Below are positions 20,237 to 29,541 of a stretch of 64,000 nucleotides of DNA, piece after piece. Source of the DNA: Hymenobacter qilianensis. Its GTDB lineage: Bacteria; Bacteroidota; Bacteroidia; Cytophagales; Hymenobacteraceae. The stretch lies in contig NZ_CP060784.1 in the NCBI RefSeq assembly GCF_014489555.1, forward strand, positions 1,860,001-1,924,000. The letters run 5' to 3'. Position numbers and translations under genes: made by a program. Positions within the stretch are counted from its first letter, which is position 1; every line of letters starts with the position of its first letter. The notes under the pieces were generated by a model. It was given only the letters and a program-made list of their open reading frames with translations. It was not told the origin of the DNA and did not search any database.

Positions 20237-21451
20237 ATGCGCCCCCTAACCATTGGTATCATTCGCGAAGGAAAAACGCCCCCCGACCTGCGCGTAACGC
20301 TCACCCCCAAAAAGTGTGTGGAGGCCGAAACGCTCTTTCCCGGTCTGCGCATTGTGGTGCAGGAATGCCCCGTGCGCAGCTTTAAAGACCAGGAGTACCG
20401 CGACCTGGGCATCGAAGTTCGCCCGGACGTGTCGGACTGTGACATCCTGCTGGGCGTGAAGGAGGTGCCGCCAGCGCAGCTCATTCCCCACAAAACGTAT
20501 ATGTTCTTTTCGCACACCGTGAAGAAGCAGCCCGCCAACCGGGAGCTGTTGCGGCAGGTATTGCAGAAAGACATCACCCTGATCGACTACGAGCTGCTGA
20601 CCAATGAGCAAGGCGAGCGAATTGTAGCCTTTGGGCGCTGGGCTGGGATTGTGGGAGCGTATAACGGGCTGCTGACGTATGGGCGAAAGCATCAGCTGTA
20701 TGAACTCAAACCGGCCTACCAATGCGTCGACATGGAGGATATGCAGGAGGAGTTCTTCAAGGTCAAAAAATTGCCCCCCATCAAGATGGTAGTAACGGGT
20801 TCGGGGCGGGTAGCGCAGGGCGCGGTGGAGGTGCTCGACAAGATGGGCATCCGGCGGGTGAGCGTCTACGATTATCTGTACCTGGATTTCAACGAGCCGG
20901 TGTACACCCAGCTCCGCAGCAGCGACTACAACCGCCGCCGCGACGGCCGCGTGTGGGATACGCCCGATTTTCACCGCAACCCGCAGGAGTACGAATCCAC
21001 GTTTGGCGCTTTTTTGCCCGTTACGGATTTGCTGCTGGCTTGTGCCTATTGGCATCCGGCGGCGCCCAAGCTGTTCAGCGAAGCCGACACGCAGCGCCCT
21101 GATTTTCGCATCAATACGATTGCCGATATCACCTGCGACGTGAATGGCTCCGTGCCCACGACCAAGCGGAGCACCAGCATACAAGACCCCGCTTTTGATT
21201 ATAACCCGCGGACCGGCGAGCTGGAGCCGCCTTACTCCAGCCCCACCAACATTACGGTGATGGCCGTGGATAATCTGCCCTGCGAGCTGCCTCGCAACGC
21301 CAGCCGTGACTTCAGCCGACAATTACTGGACAATGTGTTTCCGTATTTGGTAAGTGACAAGCCTGAACCGATCATTGAGCGGGCGACCATTGCTACGGGG
21401 GGCAAATTGACGGAGCGCTACGCGTATCTGGCTGACTATGTAGCTGATTAA
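20237..21451 (+). CDS. Saccharopine/alanine-dehydrogenase-type NAD(P) oxidoreductase
   Basis: 404 residues from the ATG at 20237 (MRPLTIGIIREGKTPPDLRV); the open frame extends 11 codons upstream without support. The N-terminal domain (REGKTPPDLRVTLTPKKC, FSHTVKKQPANRELL, DYELLTNEQGERIVAFGRWA) is that of the AlaDH/PNT-N and LOR/SDH group. A Rossmann motif VVTGSGRVAQGAVEVLDKMG lies at about residues 186-205. The later DITCDVNGSVPTTKRST and PYSSPTNITVMAVDNLPCELP match NAD-dependent, lysine-forming saccharopine dehydrogenases. Probably lysine-related, but the substrate is inferred. Confidence 0.82.
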   Translation: MRPLTIGIIREGKTPPDLRVTLTPKKCVEAETLFPGLRIVVQECPVRSFKDQEYRDLGIEVRPDVSDCDILLGVKEVPPAQLIPHKTYMFFSHTVKKQPANRELLRQVLQKDITLIDYELLTNEQGERIVAFGRWAGIVGAYNGLLTYGRKHQLYELKPAYQCVDMEDMQEEFFKVKKLPPIKMVVTGSGRVAQGAVEVLDKMGIRRVSVYDYLYLDFNEPVYTQLRSSDYNRRRDGRVWDTPDFHRNPQEYESTFGAFLPVTDLLLACAYWHPAAPKLFSEADTQRPDFRINTIADITCDVNGSVPTTKRSTSIQDPAFDYNPRTGELEPPYSSPTNITVMAVDNLPCELPRNASRDFSRQLLDNVFPYLVSDKPEPIIERATIATGGKLTERYAYLADYVAD

Positions 21452-21454
21452 CTC

Positions 21455-21565
21455 ACACTATTAAAATCGCATTGTCATCCTGACGAAGGAAGGACCTTAT
21501 CCCAATTGAACAAAGTCGTTTAATTGGGATAAGGTCCTTCCTTCGTCAGGATGACAATGTAGTGT
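21455..21565. repeat. Large REP/MITE-like intergenic hairpin
   Basis: A 38-bp perfect inverted repeat (arms 21470-21507 and 21522-21559, beginning CATTGTCATCCTGACGAAGG) with a short loop and outer ACACTA/TAGTGT. Between convergent genes, so it also acts as a terminator-like barrier. Confidence 0.9.
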
Positions 21566-21574
21566 GGACGCTGT

Positions 21575-22408
21575 CTAGACGCCGCGCAACACCGGATATT
21601 TGGCCTGCACCAGCATATAAACACCATAGGCCATCAGGCCCAGGGCTACAATGGCGAGTACAACAGGACCCATACTGGCGAGCAAGTCGAATGCTCCTTC
21701 GGTGCCTTGAGCTGCCTTAGAATTAGACTGCATAGCGGCCTGCAAAAAGAAATAGCCAATGATGGCCATTACAATACCGCGGGCAGTATAGCCAACTTGA
21801 CCAGTGCGATATACTATTTTTTGCTGCTCGGCCGGCAATCCGCTACTATTAACGTGCTTGGAAAACTTGCCGGAGTAAGCGCGGTAAATCTGGTAAAGGC
21901 CGGCGCCAATAATGCCCAGCGCAATAGCGCCAAGTACCCATTGGCCCCACGACTGATCCAGGAGCTTGGCAATCAATGATTGTTGGGTGCTGCCTCTGCC
22001 CTGATCGGCGTTACCGCCACTGAACGCGGCCCGGCCCGCCGCGTAGGCCAGACCAGTGTAGAGGAGGCCACTGCCCGCATAGCCGAGTCGGCGGGCTAAG
22101 CCTTTCGCATCTGAGCCCTTGTCTTCCGTATCGCGGAAGGCCTGAACGAGGCGCCAGATGACATAGCCAAGTAAACCGAAAGCAACCAAGCCCAGCAAGA
22201 ACCGACCAAAAGGCAGGTCCTGAATGGTTTGCAGTGCTTGCTCTTTATCCGCCGTTTTGCCCCCCTGAGTACCCGTAGCCGCCATAACTGCCAGGGTGCC
22301 CACCACAATATACACTACGCCTTTAGCCGCGAAGCCAAATCGGGCTAAGGCTTTGATACCCGATGAGGGTGTTTGGGGCAAGGAAGAAGTAAGGGAAGAA
22401 GTTGACAT
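21575..22408 (-). CDS. DUF1206 membrane protein
   Basis: 277 residues with six hydrophobic helices in three paired repeats, the DUF1206 layout: ARFGFAAKGVVYIVVGTLAV, ARRLGYAGSGLLYTGLAYAA and GQVGYTARGIVMAIIGYFFL are the three first helices, each beginning with R-x-G-(Y/F)-(A/T). A Ser-rich cytoplasmic N-terminus precedes them. Inner-membrane protein of unknown function. Confidence 0.93.
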   Translation of the reverse strand: MSTSSLTSSLPQTPSSGIKALARFGFAAKGVVYIVVGTLAVMAATGTQGGKTADKEQALQTIQDLPFGRFLLGLVAFGLLGYVIWRLVQAFRDTEDKGSDAKGLARRLGYAGSGLLYTGLAYAAGRAAFSGGNADQGRGSTQQSLIAKLLDQSWGQWVLGAIALGIIGAGLYQIYRAYSGKFSKHVNSSGLPAEQQKIVYRTGQVGYTARGIVMAIIGYFFLQAAMQSNSKAAQGTEGAFDLLASMGPVVLAIVALGLMAYGVYMLVQAKYPVLRGV

Positions 22409-22461
22409 AGCTGGAAAGTAGAAAAGAGCGGAAAATATGAACCAACAGGGAGTACGCAGCG

Positions 22462-23043
22462 CTAAGCACTCATTGAGTACATAGTGGGCCGGCCAAGCAA
22501 ACCTTCAGGTTGGTACAACTCAGCTCCTGCGCGAAATAGGGGTTCGTTTTCAGCTAAGTCGAGGGTGAAGATTGGCTTGCCATCCAGAGCGCCGCTAAAA
22601 AATAAGCGCTCCAAATTGCCCCCCGCTGCCATGTACGGAATAAAGAATTGATCGGCCAATTCTGCAATCAGCAGATTACGGATATCGGCCGTTTCCTGCG
22701 TTATAATAGTCAGCTCTTCTTCAAAGGGAGTAAGGAACAACAGCTGGTCAGCTGCTAATTCTAGCTCGTATTCCAGCTTCATGTTGGGTCTGATGCCACG
22801 GCCCAGCGCATACACAATAGGTTGTTGCTCGCCTTGCAGCAGATAGCGAAATACCTTTTGCTCTAGTAAGGAATGGAATCCGGACAGCACGCAATGGCCG
22901 TTGGTGCGTTGCTCCACGGCCCACATATAAGTGGGATACTCGATGTAGCCAGGATAATTACGTGAGCAAAAGAAAGCGGTCTTTGGAAGGGTCAGCAGGT
23001 CAAGGTTTCCCAAGGTGTGCAGCTCTTCCGGGGCAATATTCAT
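22462..23043 (-). CDS. DprA/LOG-like Rossmann protein
   Basis: 193 residues. The core KTAFFCSRNYP, YMWAVEQRTNGHCVLSGFHS, LEQKVFRYLLQGEQQPIVYA resembles the nucleotide-binding part of the DprA/LOG superfamily, where an SR or SGG-like loop and a following helix bind phosphate. It is shorter than DprA and lacks the DprA C-terminal winged helix. The remaining half (FLTPFEEELTIITQETADIR) fits small DprA-like proteins in Bacteroidota of unknown role. No operon partner. Confidence 0.6.
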   Translation of the reverse strand: MNIAPEELHTLGNLDLLTLPKTAFFCSRNYPGYIEYPTYMWAVEQRTNGHCVLSGFHSLLEQKVFRYLLQGEQQPIVYALGRGIRPNMKLEYELELAADQLLFLTPFEEELTIITQETADIRNLLIAELADQFFIPYMAAGGNLERLFFSGALDGKPIFTLDLAENEPLFRAGAELYQPEGLLGRPTMYSMSA

Positions 23044-23123
23044 ACGCGGAAGGCCAGAGAAAACTGGCGGCTAAAAGGCTTACAGCCAAGATGAAAGCAG
23101 TAGTGAACGGAGTAGAACAAATG

Positions 23124-23165
23124 AAAGCTCCGCACTAGCTTATTACAGCTGGTACGGAGCTTTTG
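23124..23165 (-). terminator. Hairpin terminator downstream of the CsbD gene
   Basis: AAAGCTCCG...AGCT pairs imperfectly with AGCT...CGGAGCTTT, with T-runs on both strands. It ends the CsbD transcript. Confidence 0.7.
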
Positions 23166-23187
23166 TTAATAAGGTCAGCCGTAAGGG

Positions 23188-23391
23188 CTAAAAATTGCGG
23201 CTAAACCAGGATTTTATTTCATCGGCTGTCTTGCCAGCTTTCTTTTGAAGCTCGCCCAGCCATTCTTCCTGACGGCCTTCCTGATACTCCATATCGTCGT
23301 CGGTGAGGTTGGCGTGCTCCTGCCGAAACTTGCCTTTTACTTCATTCCAGTTGCCACGGGCACGCCACTCAGTGCTTTTGTCAATATCCAT
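23188..23391 (-). CDS. CsbD family stress protein
   Basis: 67 residues, hydrophilic. WRARGNWNEVKGKFRQEHAN is the CsbD signature (W..kGk..e.kGk.k......lTdDdl...eGk.eel.G..q...G), followed by LTDDDMEYQEGRQEEWLGEL. Induced by general stress in other bacteria; function unknown. Confidence 0.93.
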   Translation of the reverse strand: MDIDKSTEWRARGNWNEVKGKFRQEHANLTDDDMEYQEGRQEEWLGELQKKAGKTADEIKSWFSRNF

Positions 23392-23475
23392 TGTCGTAGG
23401 GCTTAAGGGTGGAAATGAACTACTTACCCGTTAGCTTACGCCGGCCACGCCGCAAGGTTGAGCTGAGCTAGGCCG

Positions 23476-24120
23476 CTAGAAATGATTGGTATTCGCGAGG
23501 GCAATGGCAAACCATATAACTGTTCCAGTAAGTAAGCCAATTCCGAAGCCGCCGGCTGCTTTACCAATTTTTTTGCGTTGGGCTTGTTGTTGGTAACCAA
23601 GCAAATAATGAGGATCGTTAAGTAACGCTGTATCCGGAGCTATAATATTCTGGCTTTGAATAGGAGATAGTCCAATAGCAGCGCCAGTAGCTATCCCGCC
23701 CAAAGCGCCCGGAGTAGTTGGACCAAGAAAAATAAGGCTGACAGCAGTGGCGGTAGCGGTTACGAATAAGCTTCCGGGTGCTTTAAAATACTTTTGGGCA
23801 TCCATACGGCCCTGGTTTGTCATTTCTGCCGGTGTGCGGCCCGTTACTAGAGATGCATCCGTTTTGCTAATAATCACCTTCGTGCCATTGGCATAACGAA
23901 TCAAGAACACTCCAGTAGCGGCCATATACAGTGTGTCTGAACTTGGAGGTTCAGTGCCGGGTACATAGGATATTTCAGTAGGCGTAATGGCCAGCACTTT
24001 CGCCTTTATTTCCTCGCCATTGGTGCGCAGAATAGTGTCCTGAGCCTGGGCGCACAATGCGCTGCAGAATAATAGATAAGTGAGTAGAAAAAGACGCATG
24101 AGAGCAGAGAAAAAATACAT
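23476..24120 (-). CDS. Secreted protein of a tandem family (paralog 1)
   Basis: 214 residues; the start could also be the ATG at 24099 (MRLFLLTYLLFCSALCAQAQ), which gives the cleaner signal peptide. The shared N-terminal domain reads DTILRTNGEEIKAKVLAITP, TEISYV, then FLIRYANGTKVIISK. A Gly-rich hydrophobic second half (SLIFLGPTTPGALGGIATGA ... AAGGFGIGLLTGTVIWFAIA) may be two membrane helices, with LLGYQQQAQRKKIGKAAGG between them. First of three tandem paralogs. Function unknown. Confidence 0.7.
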   Translation of the reverse strand: MYFFSALMRLFLLTYLLFCSALCAQAQDTILRTNGEEIKAKVLAITPTEISYVPGTEPPSSDTLYMAATGVFLIRYANGTKVIISKTDASLVTGRTPAEMTNQGRMDAQKYFKAPGSLFVTATATAVSLIFLGPTTPGALGGIATGAAIGLSPIQSQNIIAPDTALLNDPHYLLGYQQQAQRKKIGKAAGGFGIGLLTGTVIWFAIALANTNHF

Positions 24121-24173
24121 AGGAATAAAATAAATCAGCGCACCAAGTGCCTGATTTAATTAAGCTTAGGGCA

Positions 24174-24796
24174 TCAATGACCTCCGTTACTGAAAGCTAT
24201 CATGACAAGCGTATATACAACCACTACCCCAGTTGCCAAGCCCAACCCAAGGCCTCCGGCTGCTTTTCCCAGCTTTTTCCGTTGGGCCTGCTTTTGGTAG
24301 CCGCTTACATAATCAGTATCGGCCAGCAACGCCTGATCAGGGACGATCATATTATGAGGTTTTGGAGGCGTGGCGGCAATGACAGTGCCCGCAACAATAC
24401 CCCCGAGCCCATAAGTAGCTGGAATGCTAACTACAGTGGCTCCAAATGTGCCCCAAAAAGCCCCCCGCGCTTTAAAATACTTTCCCGCATCCTCGCGACC
24501 CAAGTCACTCATTTGCTGCGGAGTGCGGCCTAAGCCTATTGCTGGCGCCGTAGCATCTGGCTGGCTTACAATCTCTTTGGTGCCGTTGGAATAGCGAATC
24601 AGGAATACATCGGTAGCAAGCAGGTGCAACGTATCGGTGCTGGGGGCTCGGTGGTAGGCACGTACGCCACATCGGTAGGCGTAATGGACAGTACCCGAGC
24701 CTTCACCTCATCGCCATTGGTGCGCAGAATGGTGTCTTGGGCTTGCGCGCTTAGTGTGGCGCAAAAGAGAAAGCAGCAAAGTAGAAAAACGCGCAT
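24174..24796 (-). pseudogene. Secreted protein of the same family (paralog 2), one-base frameshift
   Basis: The N-terminal part (signal MRVFLLCCFLFCATLSAQAQ, then DTILRTNGDEVKARVLSITP) and the C-terminal part (HLLATDVFLIRYSNGTKEIV through the Gly-rich helices) are in different frames. One more base in the G run 24642-24646 joins them as TTEPPSTDTLHLLATD and gives 207 residues, matching paralog 1 throughout. SGYQQQ is replaced by SGYQKQAQRKKLGKAAGG. Likely a sequencing deletion. Confidence 0.72.
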
Positions 24797-24837
24797 AGTC
24801 GTATTTATGAAGTAGTGAATTGAGAAGAAGTGTGCTC

Positions 24838-25595
24838 TTAGCGCCGCCGTGAGTTGAAGCCGACCAGCAGACTAAACCGCGCCCCGCCGTTGCCGGGTAC
24901 CACTGCGAAATTCACCGGGAAGTTGATGCCATTGGAGCGAAAGGAGGTGCCGATAGCCAGCGCAACATTGGCACTTACTGGGGTCAGATTGGGGCCTAAG
25001 CCAAACTCAAACCCTTTTGGCCCCCGAATACCTACCAGCGCATTGATGCTCGGAATAAACTTGCCCTGCTCTAAGCCACCTATCAGCGGCACTATCTCCA
25101 GCAGGCCCGCCGTACCGTTGGGCATTCGGAAAATGCGGGTTTCAAACTGCCAGCCGAACTGAGTGATGAAAGGGTTTAAATCCTTCAAATAGCTGCTTTC
25201 ACGCGCATTAATCTTATTTATAACGCCTTGCGAAAGGATAGTAAACCCAATGCGCGGACCATTCAAGTGAATCTCCTCATAAGCCGACTCCTCATCGCCG
25301 GGCACGACCGGGCCGGGAGGTGGGGGCGAGCCGGCGATAATCTGGGGGCTTTTTGGCTGGTGCTCAGCACTTCCTTGGTGCCGTTGGCGTAGCGAATCAT
25401 GAATACCTCGGAGCGGCGAACAGTGATGAGCGGGCCGTCGGGGTTATCGGTGCGCTTGTAGCGCACTTCGGTGGGTGTAAGCTCCAGAACCTTAACCTGA
25501 AGCTCCTCGCCATTTTGCTTGGTGAGCAGGTCCTGGGCTTGGGCTGAAATGACCGTGAAGGCGGACACCAGCAGGGAAAGTAGAAAGCGTTTCAT
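24838..25595 (-). pseudogene. Secreted protein (paralog 3) with beta-barrel-like C-terminus, one-base frameshift
   Basis: The N-terminus matches paralogs 1 and 2: signal MKRFLLSLLVSAFTVISAQA, QNGEELQVKVLELTPTEVRY, VFMIRYANGTKEVL. The second half differs: LNGPRIGFTILSQGVINKIN, GWQFETRIF, SINALVGIRGPKGFEFGLGP, ARFSLLVGFNSRRR, alternating strands like an outer-membrane barrel. The break is in the G run 25344-25348, inside an AAAAAGCCCCCAG motif copy read from the minus strand; one more base gives QKAPQIIAGSPPPPGPVVPG. Repaired length 252. Confidence 0.7.
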
Positions 25596-25796
25596 ATAAG
25601 TAGGCTGTGAGGTGAAATCCTGTCCGAAGGTGCAGACTTACCCCCTGAAAACACGAACCAACTTTCACGTTTTTCAGACTTTCGACAGACCCCTTTCCTG
25701 TTGTAAAAATCTGATTTACAGATAGTGTACAAGCCAATAAATTAGACTTTAGAAAAAGCCCCCCAATCCCTATATTTAGCTTTTATATCTACTCTT

Positions 25797-27350
25797 ATGG
25801 ATGACTTACGCACGACGCTGGTCACTTTCTCGCCGGACGACCGCAAAGAGTTTGGCCGCTTCGTGCAGCGGCAGCGCAAAAAAGTAAATGGTCGCATGGA
25901 TTCGCGCCTCTACGAATTGCTGCTGCACGCCAAAGCATACTCAACCGAGGAGCTGCTCGCCAAGCTATACCCCGGTGAGCCTAACGCGGTGGCATACTAT
26001 GCCTTGCGCAAGCGCCTGATGCGCCACCTCACCGATTACCTGCTGCTGCGCCAGCGCCAACTCGACCCGACGGCGGCGTCCTCGGTGCGCGGCCAACTCA
26101 CGCTGGCACAGTACCTTTTTGATGTGGGCGTACCCCGCCTGGCCTGGAACATTCTGCGCAAGGCCGAAAAGCTGGCCCACCAGAATGAGCAGTATGAGCT
26201 GCTGAACACCATTTATAACCTGCAGATTGCCCAGGCGGGCAGCGAGTATGCCGATGAGCTGGCCGACATCATTCGCCGCCGGAATCATAATAAAAAGGCG
26301 GCCGACGAAGAGGAGCGCGCCGGTATTGCCGACAGCCTCATTCGGGAGCGGCTGCGGCAGGCCCGCAGCCGGGGCCGGGCCGGCGAGGCCTTCGATGGTA
26401 TTATGCGCGAAGTATTGCGCGAGTATGATTTGCAGGAAGCCTTTGCGCGCAGCCCGTCGTTGCTTTACCGCCTTATGTCCATTGCCCGCAGTGCCATGCT
26501 GGTGCGCCGCGACTTTGTGTCGTTTGCGCCGTTTGTGCGCCGTTGCTACACGCTCATGGAGAAGCGCCACGGCTTCCGGCCCGCCCACCGCTACTACCAG
26601 TTGGGGCTGCTGTATATGATTGCCCACGCCTTGTATCGTTCGCGCCGCTTCACCGAGTCGGTGGCGTATCTGGAGCAGCTGCGGGCGGCACTGTACGCGG
26701 GCTCGCGCAGCTACATGGCCGATTTTTATCCCAAGTATATCTTCCTACTGGCTGCTAATTACTCGTTTCTGCGCCGCAACGCCGAGAGTATCAGCTTGCT
26801 GGAAAACCTGTTGCAGGGGCGCGAGGTGGCCTTGTCGGCCGCCGACCAGCTTACGGCGCGGCTGGGGCTGGGCTTTCACTACTTCGCCGAAAACCAGTTT
26901 GCCAAAACCAACCAAGTGCTTATCGGCATCGGCCGCTCCGACCATTGGTGCGAGCAGAAAATGGGCGTGGAATGGGTGTTCAATAAGAATATGGGCGAGA
27001 TGCTGGTGCAGCTCGAACTCGGCAACTCCGACCTGGCCTTGAACCGCTTGCGCGCTATTGAGCGTGGCTTCCGCGAACGGTTTGGCGAGGGCGGCCCGTA
27101 TCAATACGTGCTCTGCTACCTGAACCTGGTGCGCGAAATCCTGGACGACCCCGCCGCCGTGCGCCACCCCAGCTTTCTGGAGCGCGTCAGCCAGATGGCA
27201 GACGCGGTGCCATTGGATAGCGAGCGGGAAGATTTGCACGCCATGAGCTTTTACGCCTGGCTCAAGGCCCGTGCCTTGGGTCGGCCCTACTATGAGGTGC
27301 TGATGGAACTGGCCGGGGCGGTCAAGGCGCAGGAAAAAGAAACAGCATAA
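25797..27350 (+). CDS. Large helical-repeat protein, TPR-like
   Basis: 517 residues, almost all alpha-helical by eye. An N-terminal basic region (FSPDDRKEFGRFVQRQRKKV, then SRLYELLLHAKAYSTEELLAKLYP) is followed by repeated helix pairs with TPR-like spacing (LTLAQYLFDVGVPRLAWNIL, HRYYQLGLLYMIAHALYRSR, FLLAANYSFLRRNAESISLL, LTARLGLGFHYFAENQFAKT). No signal peptide, no catalytic motif. This type is widespread in Hymenobacter-like genomes without a known function; a protein-binding scaffold is inferred. Confidence 0.7.
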   Translation: MDDLRTTLVTFSPDDRKEFGRFVQRQRKKVNGRMDSRLYELLLHAKAYSTEELLAKLYPGEPNAVAYYALRKRLMRHLTDYLLLRQRQLDPTAASSVRGQLTLAQYLFDVGVPRLAWNILRKAEKLAHQNEQYELLNTIYNLQIAQAGSEYADELADIIRRRNHNKKAADEEERAGIADSLIRERLRQARSRGRAGEAFDGIMREVLREYDLQEAFARSPSLLYRLMSIARSAMLVRRDFVSFAPFVRRCYTLMEKRHGFRPAHRYYQLGLLYMIAHALYRSRRFTESVAYLEQLRAALYAGSRSYMADFYPKYIFLLAANYSFLRRNAESISLLENLLQGREVALSAADQLTARLGLGFHYFAENQFAKTNQVLIGIGRSDHWCEQKMGVEWVFNKNMGEMLVQLELGNSDLALNRLRAIERGFRERFGEGGPYQYVLCYLNLVREILDDPAAVRHPSFLERVSQMADAVPLDSEREDLHAMSFYAWLKARALGRPYYEVLMELAGAVKAQEKETA

Positions 27351-27354
27351 AATC

Positions 27355-27391
27355 AAAAAGCCCCCCAGACCGAGTCTGGGGGGCTTTTTTT
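27355..27391. terminator. Bidirectional terminator, two full motifs
   Basis: AAAAAGCCCCCCAGAC pairs with GTCTGGGGGGCTTTTTT around CGA. Between convergent genes. Confidence 0.93.
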
Positions 27392-27408
27392 ACAATCTAA
27401 GAGCAGAA

Positions 27409-27693
27409 CTAGTCTTTCTTGTCAGGAACTTCTTCTACAAGCTTGTCAGCTTCTTTGTTCTGAACAACGGCCGTGTCGCCGGGCTCACGCTTCATGTCTT
27501 CTTTGATGTCGGCAGCAGCATTGTCGGTGGCGCCTTCTATAGCGTCGCCAGCGTTTTCGGTTGCGTTAGCAGCGTCGGTGCCAGCACTTTCAGCGGTAGC
27601 TTCGGCATTCTCTTGAGTCTTCTCTGAGCAAGAAGCTAGAGCGAAAGGAGCAAATGCGGCTAAAACGAGCAGAGATTTAAAGGAAAATTTCAT
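27409..27693 (-). CDS. Small acidic lipoprotein
   Basis: 94 residues. Lipobox LASC at about residues 18-21 (AAFAPFALASC). The mature part is low-complexity and acidic (ENAEATAESAGTDAANATEN, AIEGATDNAAADIKEDMK), probably extended or helical. Similar Ala/Glu/Asn-rich lipoproteins are common in the group; function unknown. Confidence 0.75.
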   Translation of the reverse strand: MKFSFKSLLVLAAFAPFALASCSEKTQENAEATAESAGTDAANATENAGDAIEGATDNAAADIKEDMKREPGDTAVVQNKEADKLVEEVPDKKD

Positions 27694-27925
27694 GGCTTAA
27701 AAGAATTAGGGTCGTGAGAGTGGATAATGGCTTCATACCGGTTACCTAGGGAAAGTAACCCGCCTTTGATCTAAATTTTCTAAAAAAGTGAATATAGACG
27801 GCGTAAAACTTACCCAAACGCGAGCAGTAAAGACGATGAATCAAGCAACCCGACTATTGGCTTAACTTTTAGGAGCCGATGCCAGTATAGCTAAGACGTT
27901 CTTTCCTGATTTGCCTCTCTGACCT

Positions 27926-28327
27926 ATGGATTCCACCGCCCAAACCCCCCAAACGCCCCTCACGCCCACCATTCCGCTTGATGTGACCGATCAGCAGAAC
28001 GCCGCGCTTCTGGATGATACGCTGAAGCTGCTCAACGGCGGTGTGCCCGACCAAGCTGATAAGCACGGGCTGGCCGAAATCGACCGTTGGATAGAAGTAT
28101 TGAGCGCTTCGGAGCGCACTGGTCTGGCCAAAATACTTCAGGAGATGAAAACCCTGCGCGAGCAGCTGAACGATAGTGACACGGAGCCCCACGCCATAGC
28201 CGAAACACTGGCTACACTGGGCGCCGAAGCCAACAAAGTAGCCGATGAAAGCAACAATCACTTTACTGCTTCCCTCAATCACTTGGGTAAAGTACTGATC
28301 AAGCTGGGCTCGTCGCTGTCGCGCTAA
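27926..28327 (+). CDS. Small cytoplasmic helical protein
   Basis: 133 residues, acidic, no signal peptide. Pro/Thr-rich start (MDSTAQTPQTPLTPTIPL), then helices: QNAALLDDTLKLLNGG, EIDRWIEVLSASERTGLAKI, MKTLREQLNDSDTEPHAIAE, LGKVLIKLGSSLSR. Not recognised. Confidence 0.7.
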   Translation: MDSTAQTPQTPLTPTIPLDVTDQQNAALLDDTLKLLNGGVPDQADKHGLAEIDRWIEVLSASERTGLAKILQEMKTLREQLNDSDTEPHAIAETLATLGAEANKVADESNNHFTASLNHLGKVLIKLGSSLSR

Positions 28328-28341
28328 CCTCAATCGACACC

Positions 28342-28378
28342 AAAAAAAGCTCCCCAGACCAGTCTGGGGAGCTTTTTT
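28342..28378 (+). terminator. Hairpin terminator after 28327
   Basis: AAAAAAAGCTCCCCAGAC pairs with GTCTGGGGAGCTTTTTT. Variant of the paired motif with one C replaced by T. Confidence 0.9.
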
Positions 28379-28454
28379 GTGTTTGCGTATTGCTCACAAT
28401 CAGCGACTTACTGGCCGTAATAGCGACAAAGGCAGCAAGACGCACGCCAGCACC

Positions 28455-28462
28455 TATTTTTG
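28455..28462 (+). promoter_or_regulatory. TAnnTTTG -7 element upstream of the zinc-ribbon-like gene
   Basis: TATTTTTG matches the Bacteroidota -7 consensus, 24 bp before the ATG at 28486. Its position argues for that ATG and against the upstream one at 28390. Confidence 0.45.
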
Positions 28463-28485
28463 CAGCCTCTATTCCTTTCCGCCAC

Positions 28486-29502
28486 ATGCCTGCCAACACA
28501 CCGCCCGACCTCACGCTTTACGATCCGTCTGCCCGAATGCAGTTTGGCGACAAGCACTGCTTTTTGTGCGGCTCGCCCACCGATCCGGCCACCAACTCAG
28601 TGCCAGTGTTTGCCGATTGGCTCCAGCAGCGTTACGGCCTAGCGGAACGGCAGATTCTGCTGCTCGACCAAAGCATCCGCTTCTACCCGGAGCTCCGGAT
28701 TCCGTGCTGCACACGGTGCCGCACCCAGTACGTGGAGCCCTTGGAGGCGCAAATGGAACAAACGGCCAAGCTGGGCCTAGCCGCGTGGCAGGCGCTGCCC
28801 GAAAAAACGCTGTTTCTGTGGCTGGGCAAGATGTTTTATGGCATTCTTACCACTGAGCTGCTCACCGAGCTCGACCCGTTGGTAAAGCCACGCTACCCGC
28901 TCGCCGAAAACGCGCAGATGTTCCGTCGCTTTCAAGCGTTTTTCCAAACGTTTCAGGCCCTGCGTGTTCCCATCGAGTTTGAAGACTTCACGCCGGCCTC
29001 CATCTTTATTCTGGAAACCGCTCCGCACGAAGACACCATCGCCTTTGAGTACGACGACGACCTGACCACCATGGTGTTCAGCATCAAGCTCGATAATGTG
29101 GTATTGATGGCTTGTCTGATGGATAATGGCATTATTCGGCAAGCCATGCGCCAAGTGTACACCGACGCACAGCGTCCGCTACACCCTATTCAGGTGGCCG
29201 AATTTAAGGCCCGCGTCTACTACGCGGCCTATCTGTTCGGCGTGATTCCCGATTATTTTGTACGCCCGCATCAGCCCGGCGACCAGCACCTGACCTACGA
29301 TACGCTCATCGACGATGTGACAGGGGGCATTTTTGCGCCTTGGCTAAACTCAGCCTACGCACAGTCGTTGCAGGAAATGTGGAAGCGCTGGCATATACCG
29401 TACACCGCTATTCTGAGCGATGCGGATGAGCCATTAAGCTTTCTGTATCAGCCCGATGGGAAACCCCGCGAGATGACAACTTATACCTCTGCTTCGGAAT
29501 AG
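28486..29502 (+). CDS. Cytoplasmic protein with N-terminal CxxC zinc-ribbon-like site
   Basis: 338 residues from the ATG at 28486 (MPANTPPDLTLYDPSARMQF). GDKHCFLCGSP (CxxC, about residues 22-25) and RIPCCTRCRTQY (CxxC, about 66-69) probably bind one zinc, as in HNH-type or HPF-like zinc ribbons; the HNH His/Asn are not evident. The rest is mixed alpha/beta (LFLWLGKMFYGILTTEL, FEYDDDLTTMVFSIKLDNVV, LFGVIPDYFV). I do not recognise a family. Monocistronic; single gene between two terminator-type repeats. Confidence 0.65.
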   Translation: MPANTPPDLTLYDPSARMQFGDKHCFLCGSPTDPATNSVPVFADWLQQRYGLAERQILLLDQSIRFYPELRIPCCTRCRTQYVEPLEAQMEQTAKLGLAAWQALPEKTLFLWLGKMFYGILTTELLTELDPLVKPRYPLAENAQMFRRFQAFFQTFQALRVPIEFEDFTPASIFILETAPHEDTIAFEYDDDLTTMVFSIKLDNVVLMACLMDNGIIRQAMRQVYTDAQRPLHPIQVAEFKARVYYAAYLFGVIPDYFVRPHQPGDQHLTYDTLIDDVTGGIFAPWLNSAYAQSLQEMWKRWHIPYTAILSDADEPLSFLYQPDGKPREMTTYTSASE

Positions 29503-29541
29503 AAGCAGATAGTCTGGGGGGCAAATTTGGGGGCGGGCAGC

